DNA from: Planctomycetota bacterium
Lineage (GTDB): Bacteria > Planctomycetota > UBA8742 > UBA2392
Direction: 5' to 3'
DNA length: 35,865 nt
NCBI GenBank assembly: GCA_020425515.1
Contig: JAGQRI010000066.1
Location: 5,417-41,281 of the forward strand
In this document: positions 6,497 through 15,709 of the stretch, in pieces
Position numbering within the stretch: position 1 is the stretch's first letter
How the letters are laid out: every line of letters starts with the position of its first letter
Made by a program: the position numbers and the translations under genes
The notes under the pieces: generated by a model
The model's input: the letters and a program-made list of their open reading frames with translations, nothing else
Told to the model about the DNA's origin: nothing
The model's database searches: none

Positions 6497-9190
6497 ATGT
6501 CGAAACCGCGCTGGATCGCGTGCGCGCTGGTGCTTCTGCTGGCGGCGTGCGCCACCGTGCCGAATGAGGGCTCGCCGGTAGGCGCGAGCCTGTGGGACTA
6601 TTCGTGCCGCATTACGCTGATCGATGACGTCGGGCTGCCAGATCACCGGATAAGCGAGCTCGAACTCAACATCATGGACGGCGGCAGGAAGACACTGCAC
6701 GCGGCGTGGCGCTCCAACACGAACGTCGTGGAGGGCAAGCTCCGCCGCCCCGCGACGGCGGACGACCTGCACGGCGAGCTGTTCGTGTACGTCGACGTGC
6801 CGGGCGGGCAGATCGTGCTGCAGCGGCTGATCGATTTCGGCACGCCCGAAGTCTCCGCCGACGGCGTACTGCAACTCAAGGCCGAGATTCACGCCTCCGA
6901 CATCAGCCCGCGGGCCCAGCTCGTGCGCGGGCGAGTGCTTGCCGCGGGCGAGCCCCTGGGGAATGCATCGGTCCTGCTTGACCCGCCGCGCCCGGGCGGC
7001 AACACGAAAAAAGTGTACGCCCGCACGGACGGCGAAGGCCTGTTCATCGCGATGTTCGAGAAGGGCGCTTCCGTGGAGTTCTATGGCGTACGAAGTCCGT
7101 ACAACGAGTTCGCCGTGATACCTCGGCGACCCTGGCGAATTGCCGTCGGCGCGGATGGCGGCGAATGCGAGTTCGATTGGTTCGAGACCTCGGCAAAACC
7201 GGAAGGTGAACACTTCAGCCTCGGCGACTGCACCTGCCCCGGCGGACTGCTGACCGTGGCCGGCACAGCGCGCGACTGCATCGTCACCGTCCAGTCGGGC
7301 ACAATCCAGCGCGAGGCGTTCCACTTGCCGGCGACGTTTCTCGTGCCGCCGGGGCGTTACAGCGTGGCGGTTGAATCCGGGGGCGACTACCCGGGCGAGC
7401 CCTACGTGTACCGGCACTGCATCCAGGACGTGCGCGGCGGCGAAGCCGTGACCGCGCAGCCCGCGCAGGTCGATACGGGCGAGTTGCGTGTCCGCCTGCA
7501 GACACCGGACGGCGAACCCCCGCGCGGCGTGATGTTGCAGGGCCGCTTGCCGGTGGAATCCGGAGTTGCCTCGCTGCCGATGCACCCGGAGGGGCTGTGG
7601 CTGACGGCGACGGGCGACGGGTACGAATCGGCGGAGATGTTCGTACCGCCGGTGCTGGATGAAGTGCTGCTGACCCTCGAGCCCAAACGCATCCCGGCGG
7701 CGGTCGTGAAACCGATCGTCAAAAAAGACGGGCGCTTCCAACTCACGGGCTGGGACATCCTCGCCGTACATGAAAGCGGCGATTACGTCTGGTACTCGTC
7801 CCAATCGCGCTCGTTGCTTGAGCTGCAAGCCGCGGGCAAGTGGAAGCTGTACCTGCTCGGCGGCGAGAGTTTTGGGTATCCCGGCGGGTTGATGGCCGAG
7901 CCCGCGGTGGTGGACACAGCGGACCCGGAAACCTTGCAGCCGAAATTTCACCTCAAGCCGGCGCCAACGGATGCCGCGTCGTGGTGGAATACGACGGGAT
8001 TCCGTTGCGCGGGCGCGGACGTCGGGTTGGACGGCGTCAGGACCCGCACCGCGATCGACTCCCCGGTCAACTGGCGCCCGGGCGAAATCAGCCAGCCATT
8101 CCCCACAGCGCTGATTGACGGCGACCACGACATCCCGCTTGAGTTCACCGACGACTACTACCAGCCCTGGCAGGCCGAGCTGCCCCCGCGCGTTCACCTC
8201 AAGCTGACAGGCTTCGTGCCGGATTACCTGAACGTGTTCGTGTACCTGCGCTCGCTTGAGCCCGGCTCGCAGGGGCGGTGCAGCTCGCGTATTCGCGGCG
8301 GCGAAGCAAACCTGTGGCTGCCGCCGGGGCCGGCCGAGCTGACCGTCGAGGGCGGCGGGACGTTTTTCCGGCAGCGGGTTGAAATCAGCACGGATGCGGT
8401 CCTGCAGGTCGAACACGAGATGCACTGGGCGACCGTTGAATTCGACGTCGGCTGGGACGAAAGCGTCCCGGACGAACTGCGCATCGAGCACACCGATTGG
8501 AGCATCGAATCCGTCGATGACGAAAACGTTCGCCTGGAAATATTTCCCGACGCGGACTGGGGCCACGGCAAGTACCTGCTGCCACTCGGGCGCTACCGGG
8601 CACGCTGCCTCAGCGCGCGTTTCGCCGGGGAACGCGAGTTCGAGCTGGGGGAGGGCGAGGGCACGCGCATCCGCCTGGGCGACGTCACCCTGCGCCGGCG
8701 TGCCGACGTGACGCTGGCGATGCCGGCCGCGATCGGGCTCGGCGCACATCACGGCTGCTTTACTATCGACGGCGTCGACTTCGCCTGGTGCTTCACGGAC
8801 AAGGGATTGCAGTTGAAGGACGTGCCGGTTGATTCAGTCGGGCGTCTCAGCGGCTGGTTCCAGACGGGCGGGCGGTCGTGGTGGCTGGAGCCGCTGGCGG
8901 TGTCGGGCGAATCGTCGGACGTCCTGCCCGCCGACTGGCGCCCGGGCTGCTGGGGCAACCCGCGCTGGAGCGACATCCGGGGCGACCCGCGCATCCGCCT
9001 GCATGAGGGCATGGCGTGGCTGCGGCCGAACACGCGCGCACTGCCGACCGGCGACTTCGAGGCCGGTTTCCGCGTGCTCGACCATGACGACGTCGTGTCG
9101 CTGCATATCGCGGACGACGCGGTGCTGGCGCCGATCCCCGATGAGCTGCTGAAGGAACTGCAACGCCGCCGCCTGCTGCGCAACAGGTGA
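6497..9190 (+). CDS. Large exported lipoprotein, carboxypeptidase-regulatory-like repeats
   Basis: The 897-residue product has a lipoprotein signal (LLLAAC, Cys 18). After that it is almost entirely beta-rich and acidic, with modules resembling Cna-B or carboxypeptidase-regulatory domains, for example LVRGRVLAAGEPLGNASVLL followed by a TDGEGLF turn near residue 180. A GYPGGL motif near residue 460 and its surroundings reappear in the large protein at 10128-13181, so the two are paralogues. No catalytic motif is seen. I place the start at the ATG at 6497 because it opens the signal peptide. It probably sits on the cell surface or in the periplasm. Function is unknown. Confidence 0.8.
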   Translation: MSKPRWIACALVLLLAACATVPNEGSPVGASLWDYSCRITLIDDVGLPDHRISELELNIMDGGRKTLHAAWRSNTNVVEGKLRRPATADDLHGELFVYVDVPGGQIVLQRLIDFGTPEVSADGVLQLKAEIHASDISPRAQLVRGRVLAAGEPLGNASVLLDPPRPGGNTKKVYARTDGEGLFIAMFEKGASVEFYGVRSPYNEFAVIPRRPWRIAVGADGGECEFDWFETSAKPEGEHFSLGDCTCPGGLLTVAGTARDCIVTVQSGTIQREAFHLPATFLVPPGRYSVAVESGGDYPGEPYVYRHCIQDVRGGEAVTAQPAQVDTGELRVRLQTPDGEPPRGVMLQGRLPVESGVASLPMHPEGLWLTATGDGYESAEMFVPPVLDEVLLTLEPKRIPAAVVKPIVKKDGRFQLTGWDILAVHESGDYVWYSSQSRSLLELQAAGKWKLYLLGGESFGYPGGLMAEPAVVDTADPETLQPKFHLKPAPTDAASWWNTTGFRCAGADVGLDGVRTRTAIDSPVNWRPGEISQPFPTALIDGDHDIPLEFTDDYYQPWQAELPPRVHLKLTGFVPDYLNVFVYLRSLEPGSQGRCSSRIRGGEANLWLPPGPAELTVEGGGTFFRQRVEISTDAVLQVEHEMHWATVEFDVGWDESVPDELRIEHTDWSIESVDDENVRLEIFPDADWGHGKYLLPLGRYRARCLSARFAGEREFELGEGEGTRIRLGDVTLRRRADVTLAMPAAIGLGAHHGCFTIDGVDFAWCFTDKGLQLKDVPVDSVGRLSGWFQTGGRSWWLEPLAVSGESSDVLPADWRPGCWGNPRWSDIRGDPRIRLHEGMAWLRPNTRALPTGDFEAGFRVLDHDDVVSLHIADDAVLAPIPDELLKELQRRRLLRNR

Positions 9191-9231
9191 CGCCCCGTTG
9201 CGCGGATTCGGTTTGCGGCGACACTGTCCGC

Positions 9232-10062
9232 ATGCGCTGGATCGGGCTGCTTATTCTGTTGTTGACGGGTCAAGTGCTGTGCGCCGGTGCGTTGGATGAT
9301 CGGCTGACGCTTGAGGTCCGGGCCGACTACGCCCTGCACTTCGAGGGCTTCACGAAAGTGCGCGAGCACGACCAGCCCGGCGAGCACCTGGACCTCGGCA
9401 ACGACCTCGGCGTGCGGCGCTGGTTCAGTTTCGGCTTCGAGTCGAGCTGGCGCTTCGACGGCCATAACGCGATCCGCAGCGCCTTCACTTGGAACCAGTT
9501 CCGCGGCGGCAAGACTTTCGACCACGACGTCTGGCACGACGGCGCGCTGTTCGCGGCCGGCACGCGCATCGACTTCGCGCCCACGCGCTGGTGGCGGGCC
9601 GAGTTGTACTACGAGTTCACCCCCTGGCGTTCCGACTGGGGCGGACTGGCGTTGCTGGCGGGCGTCAGCATTGACGACTTGAACGTGTTCCTGAAACCGA
9701 ACAAGCTGCGCCTGAGCACCAAGCAGGAATATCACGAGGACTTCGGCGCCCAGCGCACGCCTCTGCCGGCCTTCGGCGCAAGGCTGACACTGACCCCGGC
9801 CGACGGGCTGCGTGTAGAGTTCGAAGCACGCGGTACGTACATGCGCAACCTGGCCACGTGGTACTTCGAGGGCGGGCGAATCTATCACTCGCAGACGAAC
9901 CTGGATGCAGGCATCGCGATCAGCTACCGCGTAAGGGAAGTCAGCTTCGGCGCGGCGCTGAAGTACCGTGTCTTCCGCATCGAGGACACCAGTCGCGAAG
10001 ACGGCAACGAATTCGCCATCCACGGCACCCAGGCTGAGCTGTTCATCCGCGTAACGCTGTAG
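9232..10062 (+). CDS. Probable outer-membrane beta-barrel protein
   Basis: The 276-residue product starts with a cleavable signal peptide (MRWIGLLILLLTGQVLCAGA). The rest alternates polar and aromatic or aliphatic residues in strands such as RLTLEVRADYALHFEGF, WFSFGFESSWRF, WWRAELYYEF and GLRVEFEARGTYM, and ends ELFIRVTL. This is the look of an outer-membrane barrel of roughly 12 strands. I know no closer family. The ATG at 9232 is chosen because it opens the signal peptide; it lies 41 bases after the stop of the large lipoprotein. Its place between two large exported paralogues suggests a shared envelope role. Confidence 0.7.
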   Translation: MRWIGLLILLLTGQVLCAGALDDRLTLEVRADYALHFEGFTKVREHDQPGEHLDLGNDLGVRRWFSFGFESSWRFDGHNAIRSAFTWNQFRGGKTFDHDVWHDGALFAAGTRIDFAPTRWWRAELYYEFTPWRSDWGGLALLAGVSIDDLNVFLKPNKLRLSTKQEYHEDFGAQRTPLPAFGARLTLTPADGLRVEFEARGTYMRNLATWYFEGGRIYHSQTNLDAGIAISYRVREVSFGAALKYRVFRIEDTSREDGNEFAIHGTQAELFIRVTL

Positions 10063-10127
10063 AATCCTGTGACTGGCCGGGTGTTTGCGATAGAATTACG
10101 GTCCCGAACTACCCCGTCGGCAGACCC

Positions 10128-13100
10128 ATGCGCCGCGTCGCTGCCCCAGTTTTGTTGCTGCTCGTTGCCGCAGTCGCCGCGGTTGTCTGGTTCGCCTTAT
10201 CGCCGTCCCACGTGTTCGCACCACCTGTCACGCCGACCGACGATGGTTCGGCGGCCAACGGCAGTCTGCCGGCACCCCGCAACACTTCACGCAAGCCGGG
10301 AGATTCTGCGGATGAGGCCCCAGACGAATCCGGACCGCCTTCTGAAGGCGCTAAGGTAGATACGCCGGTCGAGTGGCGCATTCACTTGAAGGTCGAGCTC
10401 GAAAACTCGCTCAGTTTGCCGGGACTGCGCTGTACGCAATCCAGATTCAGCCTGTGCTATGGAGATGACGTCACCGCTGCGTTCGATAGTGATGTCGGTG
10501 CGCTCGAACCGACGGACGGATGGAAGTGGGAAGACGACGCCCCTCCGGACGACGACTACCTGGCGCACGCGTGGAATATAAACCTGCACCTGACGCTGGC
10601 GTGGGCCGGGGGCGACGCGCACCTTAACCGCCAGTATGACGGCTTGGTTTCCGAGCCGGGCCCGGCTCACACGCTCACCTTCCGTCTCAAAGTCACCACG
10701 ACCGAACTGGCCGACGACTACCTGGTGATTCGCGGGCGGCTCGTGCATTCGTCAGGGCGGGAGCTGGATAGGGCGTCGATCAATTTCATTCCGCCCATGC
10801 AGTGGATCGAAGACAAGTCCGGTGTGACGGGCGACAACGGTGAATTCGCCTTTCGCCTGAGGGCTGGGCACTTTGGTGTAACGATCTGGTCCGACGAGGC
10901 AGACAGGCGTCCCGTTTTCGACCCGCACGACGAAGCAGACTATGAACTTCTCGCTGCGTTGACCTGGGCGCTGAGTGTTTACGACGAGAGCCCTGACCCC
11001 GACTGCATCAAGGGATTGAAGGCGAAGCGCGAAGGGAAGGTGTTCGATTTCGGCGACATCGAAATCGGCGGCGCCATTCTGTTCGTGGACTACGACCAGC
11101 CGAAGCAAGGTGACTCCGTCGCATTCCACGTCGACAGCGGAGACTTCAGCGAATCTGCGCATGGTGAGGTGAAAAGCCTGCCCTTCCGTCTCCTGATGCC
11201 TGCCGGCGTCTACGCGTGGAAAGCCGAGGCGGAGTGGTGGGTGGTTGAAGATCAGTCGCCGGTCGCCCGCGGTACCTTTGACGCAGACGAAGGCGGTGTG
11301 GTCCGGTTGAAGCTGAAACGTCCTGAAATTCGCTTCGTCGAGTTGCTGATCGAGGATGCAAACGGCCCGGTGGACGGTGCCACGCTGGATATGAACGGGC
11401 TGAGGACGAGATTCGGCGAGGGGCGGTCTAGTGGCGTACACGTAATTGGTACGCCATACCGCCTGCTGCGCAATTGGCTGGGGGAACCGACGTTCAGGTT
11501 CTCGTCCCTGCAAGACCTTGGCCCCGCGGACGTGCAGATCCGGGAGGATGTGGACACCCTGACCATTAAGCTGGATGGCGGGACAAAGGGGCTTCTGGGC
11601 TTTGTTCCGCGCATCGATCGTTCCGGCATCCGTGACCTCTCGCCGAAACTCACGCCTGCGTATTTTTGCCGCCACGAGGACGGGCATGCCGGCTGGTTCA
11701 ACTCCGGGCGGGACAGCGGCTACATAGGTCGAATCGGCGCCGCGATTCTGCTGGATGCTCCCGGCCGCTGGGAGGTCAGCGTCTACGGCGGCCTGAAGTG
11801 GGGCTATCCGGGAGGGCTGATCAGCGGCCCGGTCAGCGTGGTGGTCAGGGACCGCGAATTCGTGGACCTGGACTTTCCCAAGCCCGTGCCGCCGCCATGG
11901 AAGCAAGCGCGGGCCGTGAGGATCACGATTACCTGCGGCGGAGAGCCCTTCGACGGATTCATGCCGAAGGTACTGCTGCACAACGGGCAAATCGCAAACC
12001 AGCTTCTGCTTACGGTATACAAGGGAGACTATTGCGTGGCAGGGCCTGTTGCCGTTGTCTTCGGCAACCAGCAGCTACCGTTGGAGCAGAGTCTCGACAC
12101 GCCGGGCCTATTAGAGTTCACGGCCGATTTGCCTCCTTCATTGCTGGTGAAAGCGCCGGAAGGCAAGGGTTGGCCGGATAGGCAACGCTTGTGCGTGCTA
12201 GTCACCGGCGCCGCCGGCTGGCAGTTGGAGCGGGGCTTACGTGGCGCGGAACTCGCTGACGGCGTTTTGTGCGGAGCACCGCCAGGGCCGGCCACCGTGA
12301 AACTGATTGCGGGCGGCACGCGGTACTACGATGGCTTTGAGCTTGCGAACGCGGAAGTGCACGTCGCCGCCGACAAGACGACCCAGGTGGATCTGAAACC
12401 CGCCTGTGGGGAAGTCACTTTCCGCCTCACAAATCAGGATGGCAGTCCCCGGGACGGCGACGCCACGGGTTGGCGTGTCCTCCAGCTTTCGACGGGTAAA
12501 TGGATCTGGGTGGACACGGACACGACCTCGACGGTTCTGCTTCCATTGGGTTCGTTTCGGGCGTTGATTGCGCATGACGGCTGGTACGCACACGTTGACT
12601 TTGAAGTTACGGGGACCGCGCAAACCGTCGACCTGAAGATGCCGGACGCCGTGGACGCAGGCCGGGTGTGTGTCAGCCTGCCGCCGGATTTCCAGCCCGG
12701 CGAATACTGCCGGTGCTGGTACGCGCCTTGTGACGCCGTCGCCGTGGCAGAGCCTCTGCGAATGCAACGCGCCGAAGGCGAGGGCTACACGGGATGGCCG
12801 TGGGATCAGGTCACCGGGCGGCAGGTGAAGGAAGGCATGCTGCTGAGCGACCTGCCGGTCGGCGTTGAGTTGTGTTTGTGTGTCTGGAACGAGACGCGCT
12901 TTGCCTGGGTGTCTTCGTTCACGATCAGCGGCGACGAGTTGCAGACGATCACGCCCCAGTGGCGGACGTGGCGAACGCTGGACAGCGAATGGATCAAGGC
13001 CGGCCCGTTGACGTGGCGACTCGATGACAGCGGCGCCCGGTTCACCAGCAAGACGCGCCTTCCGGTTGGGCGTCCCGAACTCGAACTCAAAGACGGCGCC

Positions 13101-13181
13101 ACACGTGAAGTCGAAGTTAGCGAGGGGGCGACACCGATGCTGCTGCCCCCCGGCCTGGCCGCGGAACTGAAACCAGGGTAG
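10128..13181 (+). CDS. Very large exported protein, paralogue of 6497-9190
   Basis: The 1017-residue product opens with a hydrophobic segment (residues 5-25) that could be an uncleaved anchor or a signal peptide, followed by a Pro/Ser-rich linker to about residue 75. The remainder is beta-rich, with the same modules as the lipoprotein upstream: YLVIRGRLVHSSGRELDRAS with a following GDNGEFAF turn, and WEVSVYGGLKWGYPGGL with a trailing strand, matching the other protein's YLLGGESFGYPGGL. There are no visible enzymatic motifs. The Cys content is notable for an exported protein. It lies downstream of the barrel gene; transcription stops in a repeat-rich gap. Likely surface or periplasmic; role unknown. 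Confidence 0.8.
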   Translation: MRRVAAPVLLLLVAAVAAVVWFALSPSHVFAPPVTPTDDGSAANGSLPAPRNTSRKPGDSADEAPDESGPPSEGAKVDTPVEWRIHLKVELENSLSLPGLRCTQSRFSLCYGDDVTAAFDSDVGALEPTDGWKWEDDAPPDDDYLAHAWNINLHLTLAWAGGDAHLNRQYDGLVSEPGPAHTLTFRLKVTTTELADDYLVIRGRLVHSSGRELDRASINFIPPMQWIEDKSGVTGDNGEFAFRLRAGHFGVTIWSDEADRRPVFDPHDEADYELLAALTWALSVYDESPDPDCIKGLKAKREGKVFDFGDIEIGGAILFVDYDQPKQGDSVAFHVDSGDFSESAHGEVKSLPFRLLMPAGVYAWKAEAEWWVVEDQSPVARGTFDADEGGVVRLKLKRPEIRFVELLIEDANGPVDGATLDMNGLRTRFGEGRSSGVHVIGTPYRLLRNWLGEPTFRFSSLQDLGPADVQIREDVDTLTIKLDGGTKGLLGFVPRIDRSGIRDLSPKLTPAYFCRHEDGHAGWFNSGRDSGYIGRIGAAILLDAPGRWEVSVYGGLKWGYPGGLISGPVSVVVRDREFVDLDFPKPVPPPWKQARAVRITITCGGEPFDGFMPKVLLHNGQIANQLLLTVYKGDYCVAGPVAVVFGNQQLPLEQSLDTPGLLEFTADLPPSLLVKAPEGKGWPDRQRLCVLVTGAAGWQLERGLRGAELADGVLCGAPPGPATVKLIAGGTRYYDGFELANAEVHVAADKTTQVDLKPACGEVTFRLTNQDGSPRDGDATGWRVLQLSTGKWIWVDTDTTSTVLLPLGSFRALIAHDGWYAHVDFEVTGTAQTVDLKMPDAVDAGRVCVSLPPDFQPGEYCRCWYAPCDAVAVAEPLRMQRAEGEGYTGWPWDQVTGRQVKEGMLLSDLPVGVELCLCVWNETRFAWVSSFTISGDELQTITPQWRTWRTLDSEWIKAGPLTWRLDDSGARFTSKTRLPVGRPELELKDGATREVEVSEGATPMLLPPGLAAELKPG

Positions 13182-13185
13182 GGAA

Positions 13186-13210
13186 AAGGGGGCAGGCTCC
13201 CTGACCCCTT
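13186..13210. repeat. Degenerate GGGTCAGGC/CTGACCCC hairpin
   Basis: AAGGGGGCAG pairs with CTGACCCCTT across the loop GCTCC (10-bp stem, one mismatch). It is a shorter relative of the repeat at 521-610, again directly after a gene end. Confidence 0.55.
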
Positions 13211-13213
13211 GGT

Positions 13214-13314
13214 GTGTTGTGGCCGTCCCGGCTGCATGGCAACCGGGGCGTCCGCGCCCGGTTGAGGCCCAGGCGAGACGCCTGGGCCTGATGCAGGCAG
13301 GATGCCCACAACAC
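13214..13314. repeat. Multi-arm palindromic intergenic element
   Basis: The outer arms (13214-13237 and 13291-13314) pair over 24 bases with a few mismatches, including a perfect 9-bp GTGTTGTGG/CCACAACAC end. Within it is an 11-bp perfect hairpin (13265-13275 with 13279-13289, loop AGA). It fills the gap between two convergent genes. Its size and nested symmetry fit a REP/MITE-type element; it may also stop transcription from both sides. Confidence 0.6.
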
Positions 13315-13336
13315 GCAGGCCAAAAGCGACTTCCAG

Positions 13337-14584
13337 TTACTTCCCGAGCTTGTTGAGCTTTACGCAGAACTGTTCCCAGCCCTGCTTCAGGCTTTCGCGG
13401 TTCTGCTGGTCGTCGTTGTTGGGGTCGAACTTGCTGTGCGTGATCTTCACGTTCACGCCGCCCTCGACCTCTTTGAACTCCACCAGCACGTGCAGCGTGG
13501 GCGCGTCTTCCGGGTCGAACTGCCACTTCCAGGTGAAGCCGAGCTTCTGCTTGGGCTCCAGGGTTTCGATCTTGCCCTGCATCTGCCAGAGGATTTCGCC
13601 ATCCTCATTGCGCCAGGTGGCCTCGTACTTTTCACCGACTTTCCCGCCTACCTCGGCCTCCTGCGGCCACCACTTGGCGAGCCCTTCGCTGGTCGCCCAG
13701 TAGTCCCACATCGCGTCCAGCGTGAAGCCGTCGAAGTCGGCCGTGAGCACGAGCTTGGTTTTATCGTCCGGCTCGAGTTGGGTCAGGAACGGCGGCGCGG
13801 GTTTGAACAGTTCCTTCGTGCTTTCGCGGTGCAGTTTCATCAGGTTGTTGGTGCCCCAGTCCACCTGCACGATTTCGCGCGCGGCGTTCACCCAGATCGG
13901 CAGGTCCGGGCCGTCGTCGCCGCGGCTGAGCGTGTACTTCCAGGCCTTGACGGTGCCCTCGGGCAGCTCGACCTCTTCCTGCTCGCCGCAACTGATGGTC
14001 ATTTCGGAGGCTTCCTTCAGCCCCTGCGCCTCGTTGTATTCGGTGCGTGTGATGCTCGTGCCCTGCTTCTGCTGCATGGCGGCAGCGAGGATGAAGCCCA
14101 TGCCGGTGACGGCGTCGTCTTTCACCTCGACGCGCAGGTCGTCCACGCCGAACTTGCCGACCATCACGTTGCCCGCGCGGGCGCCCAGGACGCGCTGCCC
14201 GCCCGAGGACATTTCGCTGAAGGTCATCCGCCAGTCTTTGTCGAAGCTGAGCTTGCGTTCTTCTTCGTACTTCCAGCCTTCGCCGCTGATGTGCAGCTCC
14301 CAGTCGCAGTGGACGCCTTCCTGTTTCGTGTCGCGCAGGCTGAGGCGCGCATAGCCCTCGGTGCTGCCGTCGGGCAGGTACATGCCGTACCAGTACTCGC
14401 CGAGCTTCATGCGCGCTAGGTTGGGGCGGGGGCTGGGAATCGGTACTTCAACGGATGCTTCGGGTTCTTGGTTCGGAGTGTCATCGTACGGCTCAATCAC
14501 GACCTGATGGACTCGGCTCGTCGAACAGGCAGACACGATGAGGCAGATGCTGAACAGCGTGGCAGGTCCGTACAGAAGTCGCAT
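13337..14584 (-). CDS. Lipoprotein with C-terminal AHSA1/SRPBCC domain
   Basis: The 415-residue product has a lipobox ending at Cys 20 (CLIVSAC). Residues about 55-275 form a beta-rich region of no known family, with GEYWYGMYLPDGSTEGYARL and YTLSRGDDGPDLPIWVN. Residues about 285-415 match the AHSA1 branch of the SRPBCC fold: FDGFTLDAMWDYWATSEGLA, WWPQEAEVGGKVG, a helix-grip hydrophobic pocket and the final GWEQFCVKLNKLGK helix. AHSA1-type domains are usually free-standing in the cytoplasm; here one is tethered to the envelope. GGAG precedes the ATG. It faces the large exported gene across a repeat-filled gap. The ligand is unknown. Confidence 0.8.
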   Translation of the reverse strand: MRLLYGPATLFSICLIVSACSTSRVHQVVIEPYDDTPNQEPEASVEVPIPSPRPNLARMKLGEYWYGMYLPDGSTEGYARLSLRDTKQEGVHCDWELHISGEGWKYEEERKLSFDKDWRMTFSEMSSGGQRVLGARAGNVMVGKFGVDDLRVEVKDDAVTGMGFILAAAMQQKQGTSITRTEYNEAQGLKEASEMTISCGEQEEVELPEGTVKAWKYTLSRGDDGPDLPIWVNAAREIVQVDWGTNNLMKLHRESTKELFKPAPPFLTQLEPDDKTKLVLTADFDGFTLDAMWDYWATSEGLAKWWPQEAEVGGKVGEKYEATWRNEDGEILWQMQGKIETLEPKQKLGFTWKWQFDPEDAPTLHVLVEFKEVEGGVNVKITHSKFDPNNDDQQNRESLKQGWEQFCVKLNKLGK

Positions 14585-14659
14585 CGGGCTCTCCGTAGTT
14601 TTGAATTCGGATGCTGATACTACGAATGAGCCGCCGCCTGTGGGCGGGGAAAGCGCGAA

Positions 14660-15709
14660 TCAGAAGCCCTGGAAGACCTGGTATTCCTCGTGCTCGCCGG
14701 CGTCCACGGTGACCTCAGAGGCCGGTCGGCGTGGTGTGTGCCGGGCCTCTCGGGTCGGTTTGCCGAGGCGCAGCAGGATCTGCGGGAAGCGTACGCCGAC
14801 GTGCTTGGCCAAATCGGCGCGCAGGCGGTCGATCTCGATCGGCTGGTTCAGGAAGCTGGCGCTCAGCCCCTCGCGGGTGGCGACCAGCAGCAACTGCGCC
14901 AGCGCCTCGCCGGTGCGGACCCAGTCCGTGTGATGGTCCTTGTTGGTGCCGATGATGCACAGCGCGGGCGAGTGCTCGGCCAGTTCGCGATCCCGGGCGG
15001 CCTGGCCTTCGCCGACGTCGAAAGTGCGAATCGCGATCGGCGCCGCCAGCGAGGCGAACTCGTTCATCCCCTGCGTGAAGCCGGGCATGCCGTCGCGGCT
15101 GCGGCTGCGGTTGTGGTGCAGCCAGGATGCCAGCTCGCGGCGGTAGGTCTTGCTGGCCATCTGCTGCACGTCGGCCTCGGCGATGCGGTCGGCCAGCGCG
15201 TGGCGCGAGGTATCGTCGTGGTAGGCGCGCAGGGTGACGCGGTGGGTGGCGCAGACTTCGGCGAGTGCGGCCATCTGCTCGTCGCTGACGCTGCCCTCGA
15301 CGTAGGGGAAGCGGTTGGTGACGCGTCGCGGCAGGTACTCGAACAGTTCGCTGAGCGCCTGTTGCGGCGGGGCGTCCTCGTCGAAGTAGAGATTGGCCAG
15401 CAGGTCGGAGCCGTCTTCCGGGTTGCGGTAGACCTTCACGGGCACATTGAAATGTGCCGCCGCGACGCGCATATACATCAGCGCGCAGCCGCACGAGATG
15501 CTGAGTTCGCGGTCGTGGGGGTCGACGACGGGGAGCGCGCGGGTGCGGTCGGCGTGGATGGCGACGTGGTTGTCGTGGCGGATGAACAGCCACGGCTGCG
15601 AGTTGTGCGACGACGGCGCGAGCACGCCCCAGTTGATCAGGAAATCCAGTTGCTCGACGGGCCTGCCGTCGGCGGGGAAGTCGGATTCAGCGGGCAGCTT
15701 CAGCTTCAT
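14660..15709 (-). CDS. Acg-like nitroreductase-family protein
   Basis: The 349-residue product has the two-lobed layout of Acg-type nitroreductases, a branch of FMN-binding flavoproteins. Seen: APSSHNSQPW at residues 31-40, a typical FMN-phosphate region; SISCGCALMYMRVAA; and the second lobe with WVRTGEALAQLLLVATREGL and the closing PQILLRLGKP. The exact reaction is unknown; some Acg members are thought to sequester FMN instead of reducing a substrate. Its ATG is the base next to the clpS stop, so it is translated with clpS. This joins a flavoprotein to the ClpS cluster. Confidence 0.85.
   Translation of the reverse strand: MKLKLPAESDFPADGRPVEQLDFLINWGVLAPSSHNSQPWLFIRHDNHVAIHADRTRALPVVDPHDRELSISCGCALMYMRVAAAHFNVPVKVYRNPEDGSDLLANLYFDEDAPPQQALSELFEYLPRRVTNRFPYVEGSVSDEQMAALAEVCATHRVTLRAYHDDTSRHALADRIAEADVQQMASKTYRRELASWLHHNRSRSRDGMPGFTQGMNEFASLAAPIAIRTFDVGEGQAARDRELAEHSPALCIIGTNKDHHTDWVRTGEALAQLLLVATREGLSASFLNQPIEIDRLRADLAKHVGVRFPQILLRLGKPTREARHTPRRPASEVTVDAGEHEEYQVFQGF

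Noticed and set aside
6491-8752. 753-residue minus-strand frame opposite the large lipoprotein gene
   Set aside because: Same reason: it mirrors the codon pattern of the plus-strand gene, which has a signal peptide and a paralogue.
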